From NCBI RefSeq assembly GCF_019823105.1, contig NZ_CP081958.1, positions 2,232,001 to 2,296,000 of the forward strand: 64,000 nucleotides of DNA, in the 5' to 3' direction. Positions 8,202-17,470 of this stretch are shown here, piece by piece. This stretch comes from Halobaculum magnesiiphilum (lineage in GTDB: Archaea; Halobacteriota; Halobacteria; Halobacteriales; Haloferacaceae). Below the pieces are notes generated by a model. The model did not search any database and was not told where the DNA came from. It saw only the letters and a list, made by a program, of their open reading frames with translations. Made by a program: the position numbers and the translations under genes. Positions within the stretch are counted from its first letter, which is position 1. Every line of letters starts with the position of its first letter.

Positions 8202-9383
8202 GTGACCGGGAGCGAACGGACGCGGCGACAGTTGCTCGCGGCCCTTGGCGGCGCGGCGACCGTCGGGCTCGCCGGCTGCGGCGGCACGAGCGGCGGACCG
8301 AACGCCAGTGGCGACACGGCCGCGGCGCCGACGACCGGGACCACGGCGAATCCCCGAACGGAGACGGAGACGGCGACCCCCGAACCGGCGTACGAGGCGT
8401 GTATGGAGCCGGTGGGCTGTCTCTCGTTCGACGAGCCCCCGGAGACGTGGGCCGCCAACGCCGGCATCTACTGCGACATCGGCGTCGCGCTCGGGCTGGC
8501 CGACCGGCTCGCGGCGATCGGCTCGCCGCGGCGGTACTACACCGGGTACTACGAGGAGCTGCCGGGCGTCTCGTTCGACAAGAGCCAGTATCCGGTGCTG
8601 TCGCGGGGCACGCGGATGCCCAAGGAGTCGTTCTACGCCGCCGACGCGGACCTCCACGTCATCGACCCGGTGTGGATGGTGAACACCTTCGGATGGACGG
8701 AGGCCGACATCGAGGAGATCGCGACGAACGTCGGCCCGTTCTTCGGCAACTACATCCGCGAACAGCAGGACGCGTGGCACACGTACCGGTATCCGACGCT
8801 GTCGGAGGCGTTCGGCAACGTCGCGGCGCTGTTCGGCCGGCGCGACCGCTACGAGCGGATCGAGCAGGTACGCTCGGAGCTGGCCGAGACGATCCGCTCG
8901 CGGCTGCCCGAGGAGCGCACGGAGGTGTTGCTCCTGCGACCCCAAGGGATCCCGCCGAACTCCTTTTTCCCACAGTACATGGACGACTCCGTCTCGGATC
9001 TCCAGTGGCAGGTCGTCGAGGTCGAGGACGCCCTGACGGACAGCGGGATCCCCGAGTGGGGCGTCCGTATCGACTACGAGACGATCGCGCGGCTCGACCC
9101 CGAAGTGATCGTCATGGAGACCCAGTTCGCGGACGACTTCGTGCTCGACGACGAGTCGTTCCGGGAGTTCACGCTGGGGTTCATGCGCGACCACCCGGTC
9201 GCCCGCGACGTGACCGCCGTCGAGAACGGCCGTGTCCATGCCGGCGGCATCAACTACCAGGGCCCGATGGTCTCGCTGTTCCAGACCGAGCACGCCGCGC
9301 AGGTGGCCTATCCCGACGAGTTCGGCGACGAGGAGCTGTTCGACCGCGACCGCGTCGCGGGGATCGTCACGGGCGACGGATGA
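8202..9383 (+). CDS. ABC transporter substrate-binding lipoprotein (iron-siderophore/cobalamin type)
   Basis: 393 aa, FecB/BtuF-type (class III) binding protein anchored outside the membrane. The GTG at 8202 places a Tat signal TRRQLLAALGGAATVG directly at the N-terminus, followed by lipobox LAGC, so this start is preferred to in-frame codons up to 43 residues upstream. A Thr/Gly/Ser-rich linker leads to two lobes with the typical long-helix spacer and the C-terminal DFVLDDESFREFTLG and VHAGGINYQGP blocks. It heads a three-gene operon with permease and ATPase. Ligand (Fe-chelate, corrinoid or heme) cannot be decided from sequence. Confidence 0.85.
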   Translation: MTGSERTRRQLLAALGGAATVGLAGCGGTSGGPNASGDTAAAPTTGTTANPRTETETATPEPAYEACMEPVGCLSFDEPPETWAANAGIYCDIGVALGLADRLAAIGSPRRYYTGYYEELPGVSFDKSQYPVLSRGTRMPKESFYAADADLHVIDPVWMVNTFGWTEADIEEIATNVGPFFGNYIREQQDAWHTYRYPTLSEAFGNVAALFGRRDRYERIEQVRSELAETIRSRLPEERTEVLLLRPQGIPPNSFFPQYMDDSVSDLQWQVVEVEDALTDSGIPEWGVRIDYETIARLDPEVIVMETQFADDFVLDDESFREFTLGFMRDHPVARDVTAVENGRVHAGGINYQGPMVSLFQTEHAAQVAYPDEFGDEELFDRDRVAGIVTGDG

Positions 9384-9422
9384 GCCGCGGCCGTCCGCGG
9401 ACGCGAAGGCGAACGCGCTCGC

Positions 9423-10571
9423 GTGACGGACGACCCCCGCGACCGCCGGGGTGTCGCGATGGCCGGTGAGACCCGCGGGGAGACGGGGACGGCCGCCGAC
9501 CGGCGGCTCGCGTGGGTGAACCGGCAGCTCGTCGGCGTCGCCGTCGGCAGCGTCGCCGTCGTCGTCGTCGCGGCGACGCTGCAACTGAGCTTCGGCGCGT
9601 ATCCGGTTTCCCCGCTGGGCGCGTGGCGGGCGCTGGCTGACCCCGAGGTGCTGCTCAGCGCGGCAGCCTGGCGGGCGTTCCTGCTCGGGGGGAGGGTACC
9701 GGACTACGGGACGGCGACGCTCGTCGTGTGGACGATCCGGCTCCCGCGCGTGCTCGTGGCGCTGCTCGTGGGTGCGAACCTCGCCGTCTCGGGGGCCGTC
9801 CTCCAGGCGATCACCCGCAACGAGCTCGCGAGCCCGTTCGTCCTCGGCGTCTCCTCGGGTGCCGGCCTCGCGGTGTTGCTCACGGTCGTCGTGTTCACCG
9901 GGCTGCTCCCGCTGCTCCCGCTGTTCGCGGCCGTCGGTGGCGGGGTCGCGTTCCTGCTCGTGTACGCCATCGCGTGGCAGGGCGGCACCAACCCGGTGCG
10001 GCTGGTGCTCGCGGGCGTCATCGTCTCCAGCGTCTTCGGCTCGGTGCAGACGGGGCTGTTCCTGCTCATCGAGGACATCGGGCTCGTCCAGAGCGTCGTC
10101 GCGTGGACGACCGGCTCGCTCGTGGGAACAGACTGGGCACAGGTGCGAATGCTGCTCCCGTGGTCAGTCGCCGCGGTCGGGGCGTCGCTGCTGGGCGCCC
10201 GCGAGCTGAACGTCCTGACGCTTGGCGAGGAGACGGCCGCCTCGCTCGGGCTTTCGGTCGAGCGCGTTCGATTCCTTCTCTCGAGCGTCGCGGTGCTGGC
10301 GGCGGCAGCGAGCGTCGCCGCCGCGGGGATCGTCGGCTTCGTCGGCCTCGTCGTCCCGCACATCGTCCGCCGGAGCGTCGGCACCGACCACAAGCGCCTA
10401 CTCGTCGGCTGCGTCTTCGCCGGCCCGGCGCTGCTGCTCGCCGCCGACGCCGGCGCCCGGCTCGCGCTCTCGCCCGCGCAGATCCCCGTCGGCATCGTCA
10501 CCGGGCTCCTCGGTGGCCCGTACTTCCTGTATCTCATGCGCAAACACGGCGACTTCGGAGGGTTCCAATGA
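9423..10571 (+). CDS. FecCD/BtuC-family ABC permease
   Basis: 382 aa, about ten transmembrane segments. Family blocks: RLPRVLVALLVGANLAVSG after TM2, ASPFVLGVSSGAGLAVLL, and the cytoplasmic coupling region LGEETAASLGL. C-terminus GFVGLVVPHIVRR is the standard FecCD signature. The GTG at 9423 is the longest plausible start; ATG at 9459 is an alternative that removes a charged leader. The stop overlaps the ATPase start (ATGA). With its neighbours it forms an importer for iron complexes or cobalamin. Confidence 0.9.
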   Translation: MTDDPRDRRGVAMAGETRGETGTAADRRLAWVNRQLVGVAVGSVAVVVVAATLQLSFGAYPVSPLGAWRALADPEVLLSAAAWRAFLLGGRVPDYGTATLVVWTIRLPRVLVALLVGANLAVSGAVLQAITRNELASPFVLGVSSGAGLAVLLTVVVFTGLLPLLPLFAAVGGGVAFLLVYAIAWQGGTNPVRLVLAGVIVSSVFGSVQTGLFLLIEDIGLVQSVVAWTTGSLVGTDWAQVRMLLPWSVAAVGASLLGARELNVLTLGEETAASLGLSVERVRFLLSSVAVLAAAASVAAAGIVGFVGLVVPHIVRRSVGTDHKRLLVGCVFAGPALLLAADAGARLALSPAQIPVGIVTGLLGGPYFLYLMRKHGDFGGFQ

Positions 10572-11407
10572 CCGACACACGCGACACCGACCGACCCGCC
10601 GGCGACGACGTCCTCGCCGCCGAGGACCTCGTGTTGCGCTACCCCGAGTCGGACACTCCGGTGATCGACGGTGCGACCCACGCGTTCCCCGAAGGCCGGG
10701 TCACCGCGCTCGTCGGACCGAACGGGAGCGGCAAGAGCACGCTGCTGCGCGGGCTCGCCGGGCGGCTCGCGCCCCGGTCGGGGACCGTGACGCTCCGGGG
10801 TCGGCCGCTCGACGACTACGGGGACCGGGAGCGCGCCCGCGAACTCGCTCGGCTTCCACAGGAGCCGACCGCACCCGACGGAATAACCGTCGAGGAGTTA
10901 GCCTATCACGGCCGCTATCCCCACCGGGGGTTCCTCGACACGGTCGACGACGCGGACGTTACGGCGGTCGACCGCGCCCTGCGGCTCGTCGGCATCGACC
11001 GCCTGCGCGACCGGCCGCTGGCGGACCTCAGCGGCGGCCAGCGCCGGCTCGCGTGGGTCGCGATGGTGCTGGCACAGGACGCCGACGTGCTCCTCCTGGA
11101 CGAGCCGACGACGTTCCTCGACCTGCGCCACCAACTCGCCGTGATGGACGTGGTGCGGACGCTGCGCGAGGACGACGAGACGACGGTCGTGCTCGTCCTT
11201 CACGACATCGAGCAGGCCGCCCGCTACGCGGACGAGATGGTCGTCCTCCGACAGGGGGACGTCCACGCGGCCGGCCCGCCAGCGTCGGTGCTGGAGCCGG
11301 ATCTGCTCGCGGAGGTGTTCGGCATCGAGGCCGAGGTCGAACCCGGACGCTTCGGCCCGCGGATCACGCCGATCGGGCCGGCCGATTCGGTGACTGGGTC
11401 GCGATGA
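10568..11407 (+). CDS. ABC transporter ATP-binding protein (FecE/BtuD type)
   Basis: 279 aa. Walker A GPNGSGKSTLLR, signature LSGGQRRLAWVAM, Walker B DVLLLDEPTTFLD, and switch His in LVLHDIEQA. The signature has RRLAW instead of the usual QRAWIA-like run, typical variation in the iron/B12 subgroup. The N-terminal 20 residues are a flexible acidic extension. ATG overlaps the permease stop, completing the operon that starts at 8202. It powers uptake at the cytoplasmic face. Confidence 0.9.
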   Translation: MTDTRDTDRPAGDDVLAAEDLVLRYPESDTPVIDGATHAFPEGRVTALVGPNGSGKSTLLRGLAGRLAPRSGTVTLRGRPLDDYGDRERARELARLPQEPTAPDGITVEELAYHGRYPHRGFLDTVDDADVTAVDRALRLVGIDRLRDRPLADLSGGQRRLAWVAMVLAQDADVLLLDEPTTFLDLRHQLAVMDVVRTLREDDETTVVLVLHDIEQAARYADEMVVLRQGDVHAAGPPASVLEPDLLAEVFGIEAEVEPGRFGPRITPIGPADSVTGSR

Positions 11408-11435
11408 CCTGCGCCCCCGGAGACGACGTTCGACG

Positions 11436-12497
11436 TCAGAACTCGTCGATCACCGGGATCCCCTCGGTCCCGAAGTCGGTCATCGCGGACAGCTTGTCGT
11501 TCACGTCGTCCAGCGTCACCGTCTCGCTGACGACGGCGCTGGGATCGAGGTTGTCGCGGGCGACCATCCGGAAGATCTCGTCGTAGCGCGTCGGCGGCAG
11601 CCCCAGCGAGCCGACGAACTCGATCTCCTGCATCACCATCGCGTCGGTGGGGAGGCCGACCATCCCCTCCTCCTCGGCGGTGGTGAGGCCGATCTGGACG
11701 TGCGTCCCCCGCGTGCCGAGGCTGCGCACCGAGTTGCGGCACGTCTCGGCGATGCCGAGCGCGTCGACGGAGACGTGACAGCCGCCGCCCGCGAGCGCCT
11801 GCACCGCCCCCGGCACGTCGTCGGTGTCGCCGGCGTTGACCGTCTCGGCGGCGCCCAGCTCCTCGGCCGTCGAGAGCTTCTGGTCGTCGAGGTCGACGGC
11901 GACGACGTTCGCGCCGAGGGCGTCGGCGACGTGGACCGCCGAGAGGCCGACCCCGCCGACGCCGTGGACGGCGACCCAGTCGCCCGCCTCGATGGGCGCC
12001 CGGTGGGCCAGCCCGTGGAAGGCCGTCATGAAGCGGCAGCCCAGCCCCGCCATGTCGACGGAGCCCACGCCGTCGGGGAGGTGGACGAGGTTGTGGTCGG
12101 CCGCGGGCACGTGGACCAGCTCGGCGAACGCGCCGGGAACCGGCTCGACGAACCCCAGCGGCATCGGGTTCTCGCAGGTGTTCCCGTGGCCGGTCCGGCA
12201 CTGCATGCACGTGCCGTCGCCGAGGTTGAACGGCACCGCGACGTGGTCGCCCTCGGCGAAGGTCGTCACGTCCTCGCCGACGGCGGCGACGCGCCCCGCC
12301 GGCTCGTGGCCGAGGATCTGGCCCGGCTGGGGCTGGATGCCCAGCCAGTCCCAGTCGCCCTGCCAGCCGTGCCAGTCCGACCGACAGATCCCGCACGCCT
12401 CGACCTCGACGACCACGCCCTTCGGGTCGGGTTCCGGGTCGTCGACCTCGGTTACGTCGAGCGGTTCCCCGTGCTCCCGTAGGACTGCTGCTCGCAT
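11436..12497 (-). CDS. Zinc-dependent alcohol dehydrogenase family protein (MDR)
   Basis: 353 aa medium-chain dehydrogenase. Catalytic zinc ligands: Cys in ACGICRSDWH, His-Glu in ILGHEPAGRV, and Cys in MAGLGCRF. Rossmann motif VHGVGGVGLSAVH binds NAD(P). The structural zinc lobe is altered: the usual four-Cys pattern is DGTCMQCRTGHGNTC, with Asp at the first position, leaving three cysteines. Substrate (primary alcohol or a polyol) is not determinable. Monocistronic, convergent with the ABC operon. An AACAA-N9-TTGTT inverted repeat lies 18-36 bp upstream of the start (12515-12533) and could be an operator, with low confidence. Confidence 0.85.
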   Translation of the reverse strand: MRAAVLREHGEPLDVTEVDDPEPDPKGVVVEVEACGICRSDWHGWQGDWDWLGIQPQPGQILGHEPAGRVAAVGEDVTTFAEGDHVAVPFNLGDGTCMQCRTGHGNTCENPMPLGFVEPVPGAFAELVHVPAADHNLVHLPDGVGSVDMAGLGCRFMTAFHGLAHRAPIEAGDWVAVHGVGGVGLSAVHVADALGANVVAVDLDDQKLSTAEELGAAETVNAGDTDDVPGAVQALAGGGCHVSVDALGIAETCRNSVRSLGTRGTHVQIGLTTAEEEGMVGLPTDAMVMQEIEFVGSLGLPPTRYDEIFRMVARDNLDPSAVVSETVTLDDVNDKLSAMTDFGTEGIPVIDEF

Positions 12498-12581
12498 GAC
12501 GGCTGATCGTTGGTAACAATTGACATAGTTGTTCCTGCCCGATCGGACCGATACTGACCTGGCTGCCGACAGCGACGCGGA

Positions 12582-13724
12582 TCAGTCGACCCCCGCGATC
12601 TCGAACCGGGCGCCGCCGTCGTCGCTCTCGGTCACCGTCACGTCCCAGCCGTGGGCGTCGGCGATCTGCGTGACGATCGTGAGTCCGAACCCGGTCCCGT
12701 CATCCGCCGTCGAGTAGCCGTGATCGAGGACCCGCTCGCGGTCGGCCGGCGTGATCCCCGGGCCGTCGTCCGCGACGAAGAAGCCCGACCCGTCGGCCAA
12801 CTCGCCGACCCGGATGGCGACGTCGTCGCCGCCGTGTTCGATCGCGTTGCGAAAGAGGTTCTCGAACAGCTGCTGGAGCCGGGTGCCGTCGGCGGTGATC
12901 CGGCGGTCGATCTCCACGGTCAGCGTCGCGTCCGCGGTCGCGACGAACGACCAGCAGTCGCTCGCCGCCTCGCCCACGTCGACGGCCTCCGTCTCGTCGA
13001 TCGACTCGCCCTCCCGGGCCAACACCAGCAGGTCCTCGATCAGCGTCTCCATCCGGTCGAGGGCGTCCCGACACCGATCGTAGTGGTCGGGGTCTCCGGT
13101 CTCCTCCGCGAGATCCAGATACCCCTGGACGACGCTGAGCGGGTTCCGAAGGTCGTGTGAAACGACCTTTGCGAACTCCTCCAACTGGTCGCGCTGCCGT
13201 TGAATGCGTTCGGTCGCCTGCTTCTGAAACAGTTCGTAGCTCACCCACTCGGCCATCAACTCCACGAACGTCGACTCCGCGTCGCTGAAGGGGCGCTCGC
13301 GCGGCTCGGTATCGGCGAAACAGAACGTCCCGTAGATCTCGTCGTCGACGATCACCTTGGCCCCGATGTACGACTCCAGCCCGAACTGCTGGTAGGCGGA
13401 GTCTTCCTCCCAGCCCTCGACTTCGGCGTGTTGGACGGTGAGCGAGTCGTCGTGCGACAGCGTCCGTCGGCAGTACGTCTTGTCGAGTGGACACGACTCC
13501 CCCGGCTGTAACAGCGGGTGGTCGCCGACGGCGTTGACGATGACCTGCTCGTCGTCGGAGATCTCCGTGAGGAACCCGGCTTGAACCCCCAGATACGCCC
13601 GACCGAGTTCCAGCAGGTCGGACACCTTCGTGTCGAACGACCGCTCGTAGTCGGCGGTGATGCGGTACATCCGCCGGACCGCCCCCAGATCGGAGATGTC
13701 CTCTCGGTCGGATAGCTCGGTCAT
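12582..13724 (-). CDS. GAF-domain sensor histidine kinase
   Basis: 380 aa, soluble. A GAF-type sensor (about residues 25-175, including CPLDKTYCRRT with two cysteines) precedes a short coiled linker, HisKA with phospho-acceptor VVSHDLRNPLSVVQGYL, and HATPase_c with N box FRNAIEHGG, G1 DDGPGI and G2 GTGFGLTIV. No receiver domain or transmembrane segment, so it likely senses a cytoplasmic signal. No partner regulator is adjacent, as is usual for haloarchaeal kinases. A TATA-like GTTATCC 28 bp upstream supports a leaderless start at the ATG. Confidence 0.9.
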   Translation of the reverse strand: MTELSDREDISDLGAVRRMYRITADYERSFDTKVSDLLELGRAYLGVQAGFLTEISDDEQVIVNAVGDHPLLQPGESCPLDKTYCRRTLSHDDSLTVQHAEVEGWEEDSAYQQFGLESYIGAKVIVDDEIYGTFCFADTEPRERPFSDAESTFVELMAEWVSYELFQKQATERIQRQRDQLEEFAKVVSHDLRNPLSVVQGYLDLAEETGDPDHYDRCRDALDRMETLIEDLLVLAREGESIDETEAVDVGEAASDCWSFVATADATLTVEIDRRITADGTRLQQLFENLFRNAIEHGGDDVAIRVGELADGSGFFVADDGPGITPADRERVLDHGYSTADDGTGFGLTIVTQIADAHGWDVTVTESDDGGARFEIAGVD

Positions 13725-13868
13725 TGTGCGTGGCTACCGTCACGCGATGGATAACTGTTGGCGGTGGTCGCTCCAGTATCGTCGGCTGTGTTCGGATCTC
13801 GGGTGACGATCCGCAGATCGTCGACGGAAAGGCGAGCGGTCTCGTGTCTGTCCTCCTCTTCGCGACAG

Positions 13869-14861
13869 CTACCCGTCGACGGCTCCCCCGGTGGGTGTCC
13901 GGACGGGTCCGTCGCCGTGGAGCGCCAACCGCACGGCGACGGCGATGCCGACGAACAGGAACACGTCGCCCAGCGGCGCCAGTAGCGGACCCGAGGGCGC
14001 CCAGAGGTCGAGCGGGCGGGCCGAGGCAACGAACGCGGGCACGAGCACCGTCGCGGACTGCACGCCCACGATGACGGCGATCCCCTTGCCGAGATCGCGG
14101 GCGGCGACGCGCGGCCCGGCGACGAACAGCACCGCGAGGAGGAACGACGCCTCCGACAGCCACTCGACCGGGAACTGCGACGGCGGGATCCCCACGTTCC
14201 GGGCCCACGCCCCCGTGACCGTGACCGAAACCGATCCGCCGGCGCCCGCGCGTGTGGCCGCTCGGAGCAGGTCCCCGAGGCCGTTCGCCGCCACCAGACC
14301 GCCGGCACCGACGAGCGCCGCCAGCCCCGCCGCGACGAGGCCCCGCTTGACAGACAGCCCCGGGCCGAGGGATTTCTTCGGGAGGTTGGCGAACAGCGGG
14401 TGTCGGTCGGCGCCTTCGGCAGCCGCGGCGAGTCGTTCGTAGCCGCCGTGGTAGGCGAGCCACACGGCGACCGCGATCGCGAGGAGGCTCACGACCGTCG
14501 ACAGCGGGACGACGAGCACGAGGGGGCCGACCGAGCCCGGGAACCCGGTCGCCAGCGTCGTCCCGACGGTGACCAGAAGGTCGACCCCGTAGACGAGGGC
14601 GGCCCCGCCGGCGACGACGCGGGGGGTCGGCCGAGCGACCACGCCGACGACGGCCAGCAGGAACGGGGCGAACGTCACGGTGGCTACGGCCGCCTGGATC
14701 AGGAGGGCGCCGAGGATCGCGACGGGGTCGCCGGCGGGGGTTCCGCTCCGCGAGGACAGCCGGAGCCACCCGAACGCGACGAACGCGAACGCGACCAGCG
14801 CTGCGGAACCGAGCGCGGCGGGAAGGGCGCTGCGAGCGTCGAGGTCGTCGTGGAGGGACAT
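13869..14861 (-). CDS. Multi-pass membrane protein, function unknown
   Basis: 330 aa with about seven hydrophobic segments. A YIP1/DUF-like arrangement of alternating hydrophobic stretches is split by a cytoplasmic loop around residues 145-180 (RLAAAAEGADRHPLFANLP). No transporter signature is recognisable. Transcribed away from the divergent ABC exporter pair at 15038; AT-rich TTTATTCGG 28 bp upstream fits a leaderless promoter. Function not assigned; nearness to an ABC-2 exporter may be coincidental. Confidence 0.7.
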   Translation of the reverse strand: MSLHDDLDARSALPAALGSAALVAFAFVAFGWLRLSSRSGTPAGDPVAILGALLIQAAVATVTFAPFLLAVVGVVARPTPRVVAGGAALVYGVDLLVTVGTTLATGFPGSVGPLVLVVPLSTVVSLLAIAVAVWLAYHGGYERLAAAAEGADRHPLFANLPKKSLGPGLSVKRGLVAAGLAALVGAGGLVAANGLGDLLRAATRAGAGGSVSVTVTGAWARNVGIPPSQFPVEWLSEASFLLAVLFVAGPRVAARDLGKGIAVIVGVQSATVLVPAFVASARPLDLWAPSGPLLAPLGDVFLFVGIAVAVRLALHGDGPVRTPTGGAVDG

Positions 14862-14935
14862 CGCTCACACGTCAGACAGAACCCGAATAAACCTTCTGTC
14901 GACTCGTCCGTGTCGTCGTCGCTGACGCCGCCGTC

Positions 14936-15003
14936 GACACCGCCGGTGACGCCGCCATCGTCACCACCGCCACCACCGCCACCACCGCCACCATCGCCGC
15001 CGC
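14936..15003. repeat. Short tandem CCACCG-type repeat
   Basis: Runs of CACCACCGC units (imperfect 9-bp periodicity) in the intergenic space before the ABC exporter operon. Too short and uniform for a CRISPR; most likely a simple-sequence tract prone to length change. Confidence 0.6.
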
Positions 15004-15008
15004 ACCCC

Positions 15009-15016
15009 TTATCAGC
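15009..15016 (+). promoter_or_regulatory. TATA-type promoter of ABC exporter pair
   Basis: CTTATCAG centred about 26 bp before ATG 15038, fitting a leaderless mRNA. Confidence 0.4.
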
Positions 15017-15037
15017 CGTGCACGACTATTCCGGCCG

Positions 15038-16114
15038 ATGGCACCGACGACAGGGGACGGACGCGACCACGATCCGGACGCGACGCCAGCGTTCTCCGTC
15101 GAGGGACTCTCCAAGCGCTTCGGCTCCGGGGAGGACGCCGTCCGCGCCGTCGACGACGTCTCTTTTTCGGTCGACCGGGGGTCGGTCGTCGGACTGCTCG
15201 GCCCCAACGGCGCCGGGAAGACGACGCTGATCAAGTCGGTCCTCGGGACCGTCATTCCCGACGAGGGCACCGTCCGCGTGCTCGGCCGCGACGCCGCCGA
15301 CGGGCGACGGGCCGCCTACGCTGACGTGGACGCGATGCTGGAGGGTGCCCGGAACGACTACTGGCGTTTGACCGTCCGGGAGAACCTCCGCTACTTCGCG
15401 ACCATCGGCGGCGTCGCCCCCGACTCGGTCGCCGGCAGGCACGAGCGACTGCTCGACCGGCTCGACCTGGCCGACAGGGCGGACACGCCGGTCCGGGAGC
15501 TGTCGCGGGGGATGAAACAGAAGGTGTCGCTGGCGAGCGTGCTCGCGGGCGGGGCGAAGCTGGTGTTCCTCGACGAGCCGACGCTCGGGCTCGACGTGGA
15601 GGGGTCGCGGACGCTGCGGCGGGAGATCCGCCGGCTCGCCGAGGAGGAGGACCTCACGGTCGTCGTGAGCAGCCACGACATGCGCGTCATCGAGGACGTC
15701 TGCGACCGCGTGGTCGTCATGTCCGAGGGGTCGATCGTCGCCGACGACGCCGTCGAGCGGCTGCTCGGCGCCGTCGACGACTACCGCGTGCGGGTCGCGA
15801 GCGACGACCTCTCGCCGGCGACGGTCGCCGACCTGCGCGACCGGTTCGCCGTCGCCGACGCGGACGCGAGCGCGGAGCCGCCCACCCTGGAGGTCAACAC
15901 CGACGGCGACGCGGTGTACGACCTCTTCGACGCGCTGCGCGCGGCCGACGTGACGCTCGACCGCGTCGACACCGTCGAGCCCAGTCTGGAGGACGTGTTC
16001 GTCCGACTGACCGATGCGAAGCCCGACGATTCGAGCGAGGTCGAACCGAACGGCGACCGCCCGCGCGAGCGACGGCGGGCGGGCGTCGCCGGCGACGGCG
16101 GAGGTGCGCAGTGA
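15038..16114 (+). CDS. ABC-2 type exporter ATP-binding protein
   Basis: 358 aa. Walker A GPNGAGKTTLIK, signature LSRGMKQKVSLA, Walker B LVFLDEPTLGLD and switch SSHDM. Typical of daunorubicin/DrrA- or CcmA-like drug and polymer exporters; the signature LSRGMKQK (not LSGGQ) is characteristic of this group. C-terminal ~100 residues form the usual accessory domain, followed by a charged Arg-rich tail. Its TGA overlaps the permease start by 4 bp. Cargo unknown. Confidence 0.9.
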   Translation: MAPTTGDGRDHDPDATPAFSVEGLSKRFGSGEDAVRAVDDVSFSVDRGSVVGLLGPNGAGKTTLIKSVLGTVIPDEGTVRVLGRDAADGRRAAYADVDAMLEGARNDYWRLTVRENLRYFATIGGVAPDSVAGRHERLLDRLDLADRADTPVRELSRGMKQKVSLASVLAGGAKLVFLDEPTLGLDVEGSRTLRREIRRLAEEEDLTVVVSSHDMRVIEDVCDRVVVMSEGSIVADDAVERLLGAVDDYRVRVASDDLSPATVADLRDRFAVADADASAEPPTLEVNTDGDAVYDLFDALRAADVTLDRVDTVEPSLEDVFVRLTDAKPDDSSEVEPNGDRPRERRRAGVAGDGGGAQ

Positions 16115-16992
16115 CGACCGCCGACGCCGCGGACGGATCCTCGAACGGGCCCTCGAACGAGACATCCGCGGGCGCCGCCGTCGCCAGGGACGGCGCCTCG
16201 ACCGGCGACGACCCGCGGCCGGCGACGTACCTCGATCTCGCGCGGGCGGTCCTCTACCGGGAGTTCCTGATCTTCGTCCGCTATCCGGCGAACGCGATCG
16301 GCGGCATCGTCGTCTCGCTCGTGTTCTTCGGGCTGTTGTTCTTCGGCGGGCGGCTCCTGGCGGGGCAGGCGCTCGCCGACTCGCTCTCGGGGATCGTCGT
16401 CGGCTACTTCCTGTGGACGCTCGCGGTCGGCGCGTACTCCTCGGTGTCCAACGACATCGGCAGCGAGGTCCAGTGGGGGACCCTGGAGCGGCACGTCACG
16501 ACGCCGTTCGGGTTCGCCCCCGTGGCCCTGCTCAAGGGCGTCGCGAAGGTGGTTCGGACGTTCCTCACCTCCGCGGTGATCCTCGCGGTGATGCTCGTCG
16601 TGACCGACACGACGCTGGCGCTCGCGCCGGTGACGGTCGTCGTCGTCGCGGGGCTGGCGATCGTCTCCGTGCTCGGGTTGGGGTTCGCCGCCGGCGGGGT
16701 GACCGTGTTGTACAAGCGGGTCGGCAACTGGCTGAACCTCCTCCAGTTCGGCTTCGTCGTGCTCGTCTCCGCGCCGGTGCTCGACCAGCCGTGGCTGCGG
16801 GCGCTGCCGTTGGCCCACGGGAGCGCGATGCTCCAGCGGGCGATGGTCGACGGCGTCCGCCTGTGGGAGTTCCCGCTCGCGGACCTGGCGCTGCTCGTCG
16901 CCGTCGCCGTCGGCTACCTCGCGGCCGGCTACGTCGTCTTCCATTACGCGACCCGGCGGGCGCGGCGGCTCGGCGTGCTCGGCGACTACTGA
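16111..16992 (+). CDS. ABC-2 type exporter permease
   Basis: 293 aa. About 35 disordered N-terminal residues precede six transmembrane segments, with the ABC-2 hallmark near residues 155-230 (conserved loop LYKRVGNWLNLLQF before TM5). GTG start at 16111 overlaps the ATPase gene. Together they form a two-component homodimeric exporter of hydrophobic small molecules or lipids; the substrate cannot be inferred. Confidence 0.85.
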   Translation: MTTADAADGSSNGPSNETSAGAAVARDGASTGDDPRPATYLDLARAVLYREFLIFVRYPANAIGGIVVSLVFFGLLFFGGRLLAGQALADSLSGIVVGYFLWTLAVGAYSSVSNDIGSEVQWGTLERHVTTPFGFAPVALLKGVAKVVRTFLTSAVILAVMLVVTDTTLALAPVTVVVVAGLAIVSVLGLGFAAGGVTVLYKRVGNWLNLLQFGFVVLVSAPVLDQPWLRALPLAHGSAMLQRAMVDGVRLWEFPLADLALLVAVAVGYLAAGYVVFHYATRRARRLGVLGDY

Positions 16993-17044
16993 CGGCCGCC
17001 CTCGGCGCAACCCCTAACACGGTCGGGCCGATACGGGAGACACT

Positions 17045-17470
17045 GTGACCTTCGACCCGACAAACCAGGGGATCGACGCCGAGGAGGCCCACGAGCGCGT
17101 GACCGACGCGATCGCCGACAACGAGGTGGTGCTGTTCATGAAGGGCGACGCGCGAATGCCACAGTGTGGCTACTCGAAGCGCGCGATCGGACTGATCGGC
17201 CAGTACCGCGACGACGTGGCGACGGTGAACACGCTCGAGAACCTCGACGCCTTCCGCGAGGCGTTGGAGGCCGAGAGCGGCTGGGAGACCATCCCGCAGA
17301 CGTTCGTCGACGGCGAGTTCGTCGGCGGCAGCGACATCCTCGCGGAGCTGGAGGAGCGCGGCGAGCTCGCCGAGACGCTCGACGCCGACGGTGCGGCCGC
17401 GGGCGACGCCGACGCGGGCGTCGCCGACACCGCGGCCGACGTGTCCGACGGACCGGACGCGCCGTTCTAA
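17045..17470 (+). CDS. Monothiol glutaredoxin (Grx4/Grx5 family)
   Basis: 141 aa. Single active cysteine in MPQCGYSKRAIG (CGYS replacing the common CGFS), preceded by KGDARMPQ, and followed by IPQTFVDGEFVGGSD, the cis-Pro and GG-D motifs for glutathione/gamma-glutamylcysteine and Fe-S cluster binding. Such proteins deliver or store [2Fe-2S] clusters. Haloarchaea use gamma-glutamylcysteine as thiol, so the partner is probably that. The last ~30 residues are an acidic Ala/Asp tail outside the fold. GTG start follows a CCCTAAC TATA-like element about 27 bp upstream. Confidence 0.9.
   Translation: MTFDPTNQGIDAEEAHERVTDAIADNEVVLFMKGDARMPQCGYSKRAIGLIGQYRDDVATVNTLENLDAFREALEAESGWETIPQTFVDGEFVGGSDILAELEERGELAETLDADGAAAGDADAGVADTAADVSDGPDAPF

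Noticed and set aside
12700-14868. 722-codon minus-strand frame
   Set aside because: Arg/Pro/Gly-rich shadow of the histidine kinase and membrane protein genes.
14936-15003. CCACCG repeats as a CRISPR or regulatory array
   Set aside because: Unit is about 9 bp with no spacers; simple-sequence repeat.
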